This document shows, piece by piece, positions 47,201 through 54,537 of a stretch of DNA of 64,000 nucleotides. This DNA comes from Indibacter alkaliphilus LW1. Its GTDB lineage: Bacteria > Bacteroidota > Bacteroidia > Cytophagales > Cyclobacteriaceae. The notes below the pieces were generated by a model that was given only the letters and a program-made list of their open reading frames with translations, was not told where the DNA came from and searched no databases. Every line of letters begins with the position of its first letter. The first letter of the stretch is position 1. Where the stretch lies: assembly GCF_000295935.2 (NCBI RefSeq), contig NZ_ALWO02000054.1:1-64000 (forward strand). Reading direction: 5' to 3'. The position numbers and the translations under genes were made by a program.

Positions 47201-48455
47201 CTCTTAAGAAATTAAGACCGCCATTAAAAAGGCCGATCCAAAGGTTATTGTCATCATCTTTAAGTATGGACTTGACCATTTTGGCAGAAAGGCCACGCTG
47301 AAGTGTAGGGTCATAGCGGAAATGCTCAAACTGTTGCTGCCCCGGATTGGTTTTATTCAGTCCCTCTCCAGAATACATTCCCAGCCAGATATTTCCAGAA
47401 TAATCTTCGAAAATAGTATAGACTGAGTTTCCGTTGAGGCTATAAGGGTCTGAAGGGTCATCCTCATAATGGCTGATCTGATCTGTATCCCGGTCAAAAA
47501 CATACAGTCCCCGTCCCAATGTCCCAATCCAGATTTTTCCATGGATATCTTCTTTGAAAGAAGTGATGTTCAAACCTACCTGTTGAGATTCCTTTCTGTT
47601 TTGAGGTAGATGAAATGGAATGAAATCCTTACTGTTTTTACTTCTAGTGAAAATGCCGTTTCTTTCAGTACCTAACCATAACGTACCTTTTGAATCTTCA
47701 AAAAAATTCTTGATGGAAGTGACAGGTACTCCTTTGTCCAAAAGCTCAATTTTTTGAGGGTTTATTCCTTCCTGTTTGATCTGATAAGCCCCTTCTTCCA
47801 AAGTCCCTATCCAGATTGTTCCTGATTGATCCTCATAAATATTCCAAACTTTATTATCACTGAGTTCGGAGTTGGAGCGGTTAAAGGATTTAACCTCGAG
47901 CAATTGATTTAGCTTTTCCAGGCTGTAGCTATTCGGCAACTTGTCAAATCCTGATATCTGATAGACCCCATACCCATTCGTACCCACCCAGATGTTTCCT
48001 TTGGTATCTCTAAGGAGGGAAGTTGTTTTACTGAATATTGCCTTAGCACCTGAAGGTAATGTGAGGTCCAAGGAATGGAAATCGCCTGTTTTGGGATTCA
48101 ATATATTAATGCCTCCTCCCTCTGTACCTACCCAAATAAGACCATTACTGTCCTCAGCGATTGCCCGGATTACATTGTTTTTGATGCTTTTTGGGTTGGA
48201 AGCATCATGTCTGTAAACCAAAAATCTATACCCATCAAATCTGGCCAGGCCGTCATCTGTTCCCATCCATAGAAAACCCCACTTGTCCTGATGAATGGCT
48301 AAAATTGAATTTTGAGGCAATCCATCTTTACTGCTGTAATGAGTGAATTTGAACTGTTGAGTAGATGGGTTTGAGTTGGAGTCACTTTGCCCAAACAGGT
48401 GGAAAGACCACGTGAAGAGTGAAAAGAATATGATATGGATAAAGTGCCTGGGCAA
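44202..48455 (-). CDS. Hybrid two-component system sensor/regulator (HTCS, 1417 aa)
   Basis: This has the same plan as the HTCS at 5458, and they are distant paralogues. A signal peptide (IIFFSLFTWSFHLFGQ) precedes Reg_prop propellers starting HYSSKDGLPQNSILAIHQDKWG, with many 'G.IWVGT' blades. A Y_Y_Y domain (~760-825), one transmembrane helix (~840-860) and HisKA with His about 889 (ISHELRTPLMLIKAP) follow. Then come an HATPase (GTGIGLALSKNI), a receiver with Asp about 1212 (SDVMMPVMDG) and an AraC-type HTH (LKRAAQLLLESEYKVAEIAYMVGYNNPKYFSKIF). It is divergent from the susC of the sialic acid locus and is its likely regulator. The signal could be free or linked sialic acid, by context only. 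Confidence 0.96.
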   Translation of the reverse strand: MPRHFIHIIFFSLFTWSFHLFGQSDSNSNPSTQQFKFTHYSSKDGLPQNSILAIHQDKWGFLWMGTDDGLARFDGYRFLVYRHDASNPKSIKNNVIRAIAEDSNGLIWVGTEGGGINILNPKTGDFHSLDLTLPSGAKAIFSKTTSLLRDTKGNIWVGTNGYGVYQISGFDKLPNSYSLEKLNQLLEVKSFNRSNSELSDNKVWNIYEDQSGTIWIGTLEEGAYQIKQEGINPQKIELLDKGVPVTSIKNFFEDSKGTLWLGTERNGIFTRSKNSKDFIPFHLPQNRKESQQVGLNITSFKEDIHGKIWIGTLGRGLYVFDRDTDQISHYEDDPSDPYSLNGNSVYTIFEDYSGNIWLGMYSGEGLNKTNPGQQQFEHFRYDPTLQRGLSAKMVKSILKDDDNNLWIGLFNGGLNFLREGKDQFQYFTANESGGLKHNHVQILLQASDKRVWIGTDGGGISIFDLNTGKFEHLLHDPKNANSISKNEVWAILEDHDGNFWIGTANGGGLNLYNPSKKEFIRFLHEPDNVQSLLFNDVRALYQDSKNNIWIGTYGGGLSKLNPENMVFEHFKHEPGNNGLSHGMVTSILEDSSGFIWVGTFGGGLNRINPLDGSVRIFRERDGLPSDVVKAMLEDNAGQLWISTVNGISSLDITKMKFKNFTEDDGLQSDEFNLGSAYKDSEGKLYFGGTNGMNSFFPERIQPNPTPNAPLITQLKVLNQVVLPGQKIMDKVILNEMVSFTERLEFRHFHNSFEFEFSSLEYQSQEKISYFYMLEGYDPDWIQTDSRRRFANYANLPSGKYRFKIKASIENDASFSPESVLEIQVFPPWYKSTWAYILYALLLLIIGYAVKSLVSWRIKLRNDLRFERIEHQKHEEINQLKLRFFTNISHELRTPLMLIKAPLEQLLARNDVAPGIKRQLEIIYANADRLLRLINQLLEFRKQETGNVKLSVQAVNLRSFINNIKKSFEAIGKQRNIAFELLVEPDSPRTVWIDADQMEKVFYNLIYNAFKFTPNEGAITISISKQSTEVQEGNWIKIEVKDNGRGIPKDQLPMIFERFFQVRQHGSYHEIGTGIGLALSKNIIELHNGKIEVISEPNLETVFSVFLREGFEHFEKEQLVQQPDEEHVKSLMSQEDADLLLIHQNDHQTISAPANLKNELIQGKKLLLVEDNPDLLDLLKSVLENHFETITATNGQEGLEQALKTSPDFIISDVMMPVMDGIEMCQKLKQNVHTSHIPVILLTAKSSHIHQREGYESGADDYITKPFHLDLLVLKINNLLNSREKLQLQFVKTPNLEPSKIQISPADEVFLQRAISIIESNMDNADFSIGDFVKELGLSRTLVFEKFKALLGQTPNDFIITIRLKRAAQLLLESEYKVAEIAYMVGYNNPKYFSKIFAKQFGSSPSKFKDSGSAVLSD

Positions 48456-48758
48456 TTGAAGGTTGTTGAGGAAGGATTATTACTTAAGTCTCTTAACAAA
48501 AGTCAAATTTAAAATTTATGGTTCAAACATGAGCCTTTAAGGTTATTGCTATATAGCCTTATGGACTATTGTACCCCAATATACGGACGATTTTTCACCT
48601 CATGGATGATTTTTGGCCTTTTCATGTACTAATGGTGCCCCGCTTCACTTTTTTCTCCTCCTAGATTTGAAGCAGTCTTATTTCCGGAGTGGCCACAATT
48701 ATGATTGTCAAAACACCGGAAGATCAATTGTCCAAAAAACACAATAAACCTAAAAAGT
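48456..48758. promoter_or_regulatory. HTCS/susC divergent intergenic region of the sialic acid locus
   Basis: This ~300-bp region has no gene. On the minus strand a TAAATTTG (48504-48511 read in reverse) matches the Bacteroidota -7 element TAnnTTTG and lies about 50 bp before the HTCS start, but no well-spaced -33 TTTG was found. A 10-bp palindrome GCTATATAGC (48548-48557) is itself framed by TAAGG/CCTTA. A second inverted repeat ACAAT-tatg-ATTGT (48695-48708) lies about 50 bp before susC. Either could bind the HTCS. Confidence 0.4.
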
Positions 48759-51700
48759 ATGAAGAATTTAGACTTAAAACATTACCTCCTGTTGGCAATG
48801 TTTTTTGCTGTTGTCCAGGTTTCTATGGCACAGGAGCAAAGGCGTGTCACAGGAACGGTGACTGACTCCAATACTGGAGAAACCATCCCCGGTGTTAACA
48901 TTTTGGTGATGGGTACCAGCAACGGTACGGTGACTGATTTGGATGGAGAGTATTCCATTGACGTCAATGAAGGCAGCCGGTTGAGTTTTACTTTTATTGG
49001 CTATGCCTCCAAAGAAGTAGTGGTGGGCAATCAATCGGTGATCAATGTTGAGCTCAATCTTGACTCTCAAAACCTGGAAGAAATTCTGGTAATCGGTTTT
49101 GGAGAGCAATCTAGGGAAACACTGACATCTTCGGTTTCCAAAGTTGATAACAGGGTTCTGGAAAATGTTCCCTTTGCCAATGCCGCTTCGGCCATGCAAG
49201 GAACTGTTTCAGGGGTAAGGGTACAGACCACTACAGGACAGCCAGGTGCTGCCCCTAGGGTAATTGTCAGGGGAGGTACTTCTATCAACGATCCTAATGG
49301 AGCCCAGCCTCTTTACATCATTGATGGTGTTATCAGAAACAACATGAATGACATCAACCCTGACGATATCGAAACTTTTCAGGTGTTGAAAGATGCAGCC
49401 GCGACTGCAATCTATGGTGCCAGAGGATCAAATGGAGTTGTAATCATTACTACCAAAACAGGTAAAGCTGGTAAAACAACCGTTTCTTACAGATACAATA
49501 TAGGTGTTGCTGAGCAATGGAATCAATATGATATGGCTTCAGCCAGAGATTATATTTATTTCAATCGAACAGGGATCATGAGACTGGCTGAAAAAAATCC
49601 AGGACAGCTTTTTAGACTTGACCAGCCAAATGGTTTCGGTACAGGAAATGACTTGACCAATAACACTGCATTTACACCACAATTTTTAAGTGATGAAAAC
49701 AGACACAAGCTTGATGAGGGATGGCAATCCATGCCTGATCCGGTAGACCCAAGTAGAACCATTATCTTCGATGAGGTAGACTGGCAACAAATACTTTTCC
49801 GTCAGGCAGTCACTCAAAACCATTATGTACAGGTGTCTGGGGGCTCTGAGAAGGCAAGATTTGACATGGGTATAGGTTACCTTTCCAATGAGGGTGTAGC
49901 CATCAATACCGATTTCAAAAGATTTACAGTTAGAATGAACGGAGATGTTGAAGTCAATAACAAACTTTCAGTATATGGAAGATTGAACTTCACCAACTCT
50001 TCCAACACCCAGGTTTTTGGGGAAAATGAGATTTTCCAAAGATCTTTGGGACTTCCGCCTACCGCAAAATTCAGGTATGAAGATGGTACCTTAGCCCCTG
50101 GGCAGAACAGGAGTATGGGAAATCCAGTGTATCACTTGAGCAGGTCTCAGGCATTCAATGCAACCAATAGACTTACACTTTCCGCTGGTGCTGTTTGGGA
50201 GATAGCCAAAGACCTGACTTTCGAACCTATTGGATCACTCTATTTTGTTCAGGGTACAAACAACTCTTTTCTTCAGTCCTATTTTAATACACCGACCCAG
50301 TTTGTAGACAACAGACCTGCATCATTTTCCAATTCTCTTTTCTGGCAGAAGCAATTTGATGGAGTTTTTACCTACAACAAGTCCATTGGCTTTCACAATT
50401 TCCAGGCAAAAGCAGGCTTCGCATATTTTGATAGGCAAAATTATGTTGCATCAGCTTCAGGTAGAGGAGCTGCTTCAGACTTGATTCCAACTTTGAATGC
50501 ATCCGCTGAACCTGTTGCTGTATCTTCTTCCGCTTCCCAGCAATTGATTTTGGGTTACTTCGGAAGGATGACTTATGACTATGACAAAAAATACCTCTTT
50601 TCCCTTTCAGCAAGGTATGATGGTGCTTCCAATTTGGGTTCAAATAACTATTGGGGATTCTTTCCGGGGATCTCTGCGGGATGGAATGTGCATAGGGAAA
50701 ACTTTTGGAGCGGAGTTCCTTCCACTGTGTCTTCACTTAAGCTGAGAACAAGTTATGGGGTGAACGGTAATATCGGTAACCTGTCTGATTTCCATGCTCA
50801 AGGACTTTATTCGGTAGGGAATAGATACAATGATCTGGCAGCAATTCAGAACAACAGAATGGCCAACCAAGATTTAAGGTGGGAGCGCTCTACTACCGTT
50901 AACCTTGGATTTGATATGGGGCTGTTTAACAACAAGCTCAACATGACTTTTGATTATTACAATCGGGTTACCAATGATCTTTTGACAAACCTGGAATTGC
51001 CCCAATCAACAGGTTTTTCTTCTATCCTTACGAACCTTGGATCACTTAGAAATGAAGGTATAGAATTGGAATTGGGAGCGACTATCATGCAGAAAAAGGA
51101 CTTCTCCTGGGATATGAGCGTGATTGCAGCCTATAATATCAATACCGTTGTCAGACTTCCTGAGAATGACAATGAGAACAATAGAATTGGAGGTGTCTTT
51201 GTATACGACCCTGTGCTCGGGCAATATATCTGGAGAGGTGGTCTTCAGGAAGGTCAGCGTATTGGGCAGATGTTTGCCTATCAATACGATGGTGTCTATG
51301 CAACAGACGAAGAAGCAGCCAATGCTCCACTTGACATTTTGGTTCCAGGAAATGACAAAAGAAAATTCGGTGGAGATGTTAGATGGGCCGACTTGGATAG
51401 AAACGATACTATCGATTCCAGAGACAGGGTTTACGCAGGAAACATTTTCCCTAAGTGGACAGGTGGCTTTCATAATACCTTCAACTACAAGAGACTGAGT
51501 CTTACTGTCAGAACTGATTTTGCTTTGGGACATACCATTTATCATGAAACAAGAGCAAGGTTCAATGGCCAGTACCAAGGGGATATAGGCATACTTGAGG
51601 AAACCACCCAATCTTGGCAAAACCAAGGTGATCAAACCGCTTTTCCAAGGTATATGTGGGCTGATCAACTGGCCCAGAATAACTCATTCAGGGGAAGTAC

Positions 51701-51935
51701 TTTCTTCCATGAACCCGGAGATTATCTCGCCATCAGGGAAGTGACCCTTTCCTATAGCCTACCCACGGCTATTCTCAATAGACTGAAAATACCATCCATG
51801 AGAGCGTATTTTACAGGATCCAATCTTTTCTATTTCACCAAATACACAGGTCTCAATCCTGAAGAAGGAGGTACAGATGCCGGTAGGTATCCAATTCCAA
51901 GAAGCTTCCTGATGGGTGTTAATATCAATTTCTAA
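48759..51935 (+). CDS. SusC/RagA TonB-dependent receptor of the sialic acid locus (1058 aa)
   Basis: This is the outer-membrane importer paired with the SusD gene downstream. The ATG at 48759 gives a proper signal peptide (MKNLDLKHYLLLAMFFAVVQVSMAQ); an upstream in-frame start adds 18 residues without leader character. A carboxypeptidase-D-like domain (VTGTVTDSNTGETIPGVNILV) and a TonB-box region (LEEILVIGFGEQSRE) come first. A plug with DAAATAIYGARGSNGVVIITTK and a barrel ending MGVNINF follow. It has no STN domain, consistent with HTCS control. By context it imports sialylated or sialic-acid-containing oligosaccharides. Confidence 0.97.
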   Translation: MKNLDLKHYLLLAMFFAVVQVSMAQEQRRVTGTVTDSNTGETIPGVNILVMGTSNGTVTDLDGEYSIDVNEGSRLSFTFIGYASKEVVVGNQSVINVELNLDSQNLEEILVIGFGEQSRETLTSSVSKVDNRVLENVPFANAASAMQGTVSGVRVQTTTGQPGAAPRVIVRGGTSINDPNGAQPLYIIDGVIRNNMNDINPDDIETFQVLKDAAATAIYGARGSNGVVIITTKTGKAGKTTVSYRYNIGVAEQWNQYDMASARDYIYFNRTGIMRLAEKNPGQLFRLDQPNGFGTGNDLTNNTAFTPQFLSDENRHKLDEGWQSMPDPVDPSRTIIFDEVDWQQILFRQAVTQNHYVQVSGGSEKARFDMGIGYLSNEGVAINTDFKRFTVRMNGDVEVNNKLSVYGRLNFTNSSNTQVFGENEIFQRSLGLPPTAKFRYEDGTLAPGQNRSMGNPVYHLSRSQAFNATNRLTLSAGAVWEIAKDLTFEPIGSLYFVQGTNNSFLQSYFNTPTQFVDNRPASFSNSLFWQKQFDGVFTYNKSIGFHNFQAKAGFAYFDRQNYVASASGRGAASDLIPTLNASAEPVAVSSSASQQLILGYFGRMTYDYDKKYLFSLSARYDGASNLGSNNYWGFFPGISAGWNVHRENFWSGVPSTVSSLKLRTSYGVNGNIGNLSDFHAQGLYSVGNRYNDLAAIQNNRMANQDLRWERSTTVNLGFDMGLFNNKLNMTFDYYNRVTNDLLTNLELPQSTGFSSILTNLGSLRNEGIELELGATIMQKKDFSWDMSVIAAYNINTVVRLPENDNENNRIGGVFVYDPVLGQYIWRGGLQEGQRIGQMFAYQYDGVYATDEEAANAPLDILVPGNDKRKFGGDVRWADLDRNDTIDSRDRVYAGNIFPKWTGGFHNTFNYKRLSLTVRTDFALGHTIYHETRARFNGQYQGDIGILEETTQSWQNQGDQTAFPRYMWADQLAQNNSFRGSTFFHEPGDYLAIREVTLSYSLPTAILNRLKIPSMRAYFTGSNLFYFTKYTGLNPEEGGTDAGRYPIPRSFLMGVNINF

Positions 51936-51948
51936 AATCCAAAAGACC

Positions 51949-53445
51949 ATGAAAAAACTTGTAAAGAATATAAAAAGATTTGCCATAGCTCTAGCAGTTG
52001 TTATGGTTGGGAATTCCTGTTCGGATATGTTGGAACTGTCTCCAACTTCAGAAATCACCGTCAGTGGCTTTTGGGTTAGTGAAGACAACGCCAATGGAGC
52101 ACTGAATGGGATGTACGTAAGATTTAGAGATGAAGCTTCAAGCAATATGTTCTTTTGGGGAGAAGCCCGAAGTGAAACCCTTTCGTATGGGCTTCAGGCA
52201 TCCGAGGGAAGGGAACGTTATTTTGAAAACAGCCTGGATCCAAATTTTGCCGGACCTACCTGGTTGAGACTATACACCACCATTCATGATGCCAATCTGA
52301 TCATAAAATACGTGCCTGGTATAGAGTTCAACCAGCAGAGTAATAAGGACAGAATGTTGGCCCAAGCTTATGCCATGAGAGCATATCTCTATTTTGTGAT
52401 GGCAAAAACCTGGGGAGGTGTGCCCTTGGTGACCGAGCCTACTGAGGGATATGATGCTGAGACTACTTTTAGGCCCAGATCTACTGTTGAGGAAATGTTT
52501 GCCCAAATCAAGTCCGACATAGACATGTCCTTATCACTTTTCCCGGATAATAACTTGGGAAGAGGCAAGGCTGTATGGTCAAAACCTGCAGTCAATACCA
52601 TGAAGGGCGAAGTGTATTTGTGGACCGGTAAGAGACTCAATGGCGGGAATGCAGACATTACACTTGCCTTGCAGGCTCTGGAAGAAGCATCCACTGCACC
52701 GGGACTGGCTTTATTGGATGATTTTGACGATGTATTCAGATATGACAATAAGGGGAATAGCGAAATTTTATTTGCTGTAAGGTATCTTGATTTGGAGTCT
52801 GGTGCCAATTATGCCAATACCCTTTATATCAGAGATGATGAAATTCCTTCCGGCGCATCTCCCGAAGTAAGGGAGAAAATCGGGACCGGTGGAGGGCTGA
52901 ACAGGATGGCCCCCTCTGAAGTCATTAGAAATCAGTTTGATGAAAGAGATTCCAGAAGAGAAGCGTCTTTTGTAGAGATTTTCACCCAGACCGAAGATGG
53001 TGATCCCAATTATTACGGCTCTGTGGTATTGAAATACAGAGGGTTTGTGGATCCTTCAGGAAGAAGATTTATTGATGATATTGTTATTTATAGGTATGCA
53101 GACCTGCTATTGTTAAAAGCTGAAGCAAAAAATGCACTCGGTCAGGATCCCTCAGATGAAATCAATCAAGTAAGGCAAAGAGCATACGGAGAGCATTTTG
53201 ATGATTTCAGGTTCGTGAACCAAAGTCAAGCACAAAATGATGAAGAAATCCTTCGGGAAAGGCTATTTGAGCTTGCTTTTGAAGGAAAGAGATGGTGGGA
53301 TCTATTAAGGTTCGACAAGGCTTTTGAAAAAGTGCCATCACTTCAAGATAGACCTGGTGACAGGTACCTTGAACTTTGGCCTATTTCTCTAGGAACCATA
53401 AGCTTAAACTCCAGGATTGAACAGAATCCGGGTTATGGTAATTGA
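51949..53445 (+). CDS. SusD/RagB-family lipoprotein of the sialic acid locus (498 aa)
   Basis: This is the surface lipoprotein partner of the upstream SusC. The ATG at 51949 begins MKKLVKNIKRF and leads into a lipobox (VVMVGNSCSDM). SusD features include SPTSEITVSGFWVSEDNANGALNGMY, LAQAYAMRAYLYFVMAKTWGGVPLV, IYRYADLLLLKAEAKNALG and LRERLFELAFEGKRWWDLLRFD, ending RIEQNPGYGN. It starts 13 bases after the susC stop. A GC-rich hairpin with a T-rich tail follows its stop, so part of the transcription probably ends there before the sialic acid enzymes. Confidence 0.97.
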   Translation: MKKLVKNIKRFAIALAVVMVGNSCSDMLELSPTSEITVSGFWVSEDNANGALNGMYVRFRDEASSNMFFWGEARSETLSYGLQASEGRERYFENSLDPNFAGPTWLRLYTTIHDANLIIKYVPGIEFNQQSNKDRMLAQAYAMRAYLYFVMAKTWGGVPLVTEPTEGYDAETTFRPRSTVEEMFAQIKSDIDMSLSLFPDNNLGRGKAVWSKPAVNTMKGEVYLWTGKRLNGGNADITLALQALEEASTAPGLALLDDFDDVFRYDNKGNSEILFAVRYLDLESGANYANTLYIRDDEIPSGASPEVREKIGTGGGLNRMAPSEVIRNQFDERDSRREASFVEIFTQTEDGDPNYYGSVVLKYRGFVDPSGRRFIDDIVIYRYADLLLLKAEAKNALGQDPSDEINQVRQRAYGEHFDDFRFVNQSQAQNDEEILRERLFELAFEGKRWWDLLRFDKAFEKVPSLQDRPGDRYLELWPISLGTISLNSRIEQNPGYGN

Positions 53446-53463
53446 TAGGGTTATAGTTGATCA

Positions 53464-53493
53464 GAAAGGGGCCGGTTCAGCCGGCTTCTTTTC
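53464..53493 (+). terminator. Hairpin with T-rich tail after susD (third PUL)
   Basis: GCCGG (53471-53475) pairs with CCGGC (53481-53485) around a TTCAG loop. The stem extends outward as GAAA against TTTC with a small internal loop. A T-rich stretch follows (TTCTTTTCTCTTTG), so it can act as a partial terminator. It starts 19 nt after susD and lies about 85 nt before nanA. Confidence 0.75.
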
Positions 53494-53577
53494 TCTTTGT
53501 CTTAAATTATCACGAAGGTACACCTTTCAAACTGTTTTTTACCTAGAAAAATTTTCTTAATCTCATAGAATCAAATT

Positions 53578-54510
53578 ATGAAATTTTCAAAAATAGAAGG
53601 CTTGATCGCAGCCACATTTACTCCTTTTGATAAAAAGGACAAACTACACCTAGATGTAATCCCTGATTATTACGGCATGCTCAAAAGAAATAATGTAGGA
53701 GGCGCCTTTATCTGTGGTACCACAGGAGAAGGTTCTGCTTTGACTTTTGATGAAAAATGCAGACTGATAGAAGCATGGAGCGCTTTTTCCAATGAGGAAT
53801 TTAAAATAATAAGTATGGTCTCCGGAACCAGTCAGGAGGAAGCTATCGCTTTGGCCAAATTGTCTGCTGAAAAGGGCTTGTACGGGATCTCCATGAATGC
53901 ACCTTATTATTTCAAACCTGCAAATGTAGATGCCTTAATCGATTTTATAGAGCCGATTGCAGAAGCTGCACCAAGTTTGGCAGTGTATTTTTACCACATT
54001 CCGCTTTTGACCAATGTGTATTTACCGATGTTGGAATTGTTGGAAAAAGCGCAGACCAGTATGCCAAACTTTGCCGGGATCAAATATACCCACAATGACC
54101 TGATGGACTTTAACCGTTGTCTGCGGTTTGAAGAGGGGAAATTCGATATCCTTTGGGGTTGGGATGAAACTTTTCTGGCCGGACTCTCCATGGGAGCTAA
54201 GGGAGCAGTAGGCAGTACTTATAATTTTGCAGCTCCGATTTATAATAAAATACTTGCTGCATTCGCAAAAGGAGATTTGCAGACAGCGCTGAAATATCAG
54301 GAGAAATCAATTGATTTTGTCTCCCTTTACGGGAAATATGGGGGAGGTGCAGCTGGTAAGGCCATCATGAAGTTTTGTGGTTTGGATTGCGGTTCATTTA
54401 GGCCTCCAATTAAAAAATTAACACAAGACGATGAGGCGGGACTTTTGAGTGAATTAAATATTCAAAAGTTTTTTAAATATTCTATCAGGAGTATAGCCCA
54501 TCAAGACTAA
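53578..54510 (+). CDS. nanA: N-acetylneuraminate lyase (310 aa)
   Basis: This is a class I aldolase of the DHDPS/NAL family that splits N-acetylneuraminate into N-acetylmannosamine and pyruvate in the cytoplasm. The carboxylate-binding GTTGEGS loop is present. So are the catalytic Tyr139 (YFYHIP) and the Schiff-base Lys169 (GIKYTHND), followed by WGWDETFL and GAVGSTYN, which favour NAL over DHDPS. The length is standard. It is followed by the mutarotase-symporter fusion and the sialidase, and the epimerase for ManNAc lies at the end of the locus, so the sialic acid pathway assignment is strong. Confidence 0.94.
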   Translation: MKFSKIEGLIAATFTPFDKKDKLHLDVIPDYYGMLKRNNVGGAFICGTTGEGSALTFDEKCRLIEAWSAFSNEEFKIISMVSGTSQEEAIALAKLSAEKGLYGISMNAPYYFKPANVDALIDFIEPIAEAAPSLAVYFYHIPLLTNVYLPMLELLEKAQTSMPNFAGIKYTHNDLMDFNRCLRFEEGKFDILWGWDETFLAGLSMGAKGAVGSTYNFAAPIYNKILAAFAKGDLQTALKYQEKSIDFVSLYGKYGGGAAGKAIMKFCGLDCGSFRPPIKKLTQDDEAGLLSELNIQKFFKYSIRSIAHQD

Positions 54511-54537
54511 ATAGCCCAACAACCCAAAATTTAACCA

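Noticed and set aside
48504-48530. A complete Bacteroidota promoter (TTTG / TAnnTTTG) for the second HTCS on the minus strand.
   Set aside because: The -7 element is present but the nearest TTTG is only 12 bases away, too close for the usual spacing, so only the -7 match is noted.
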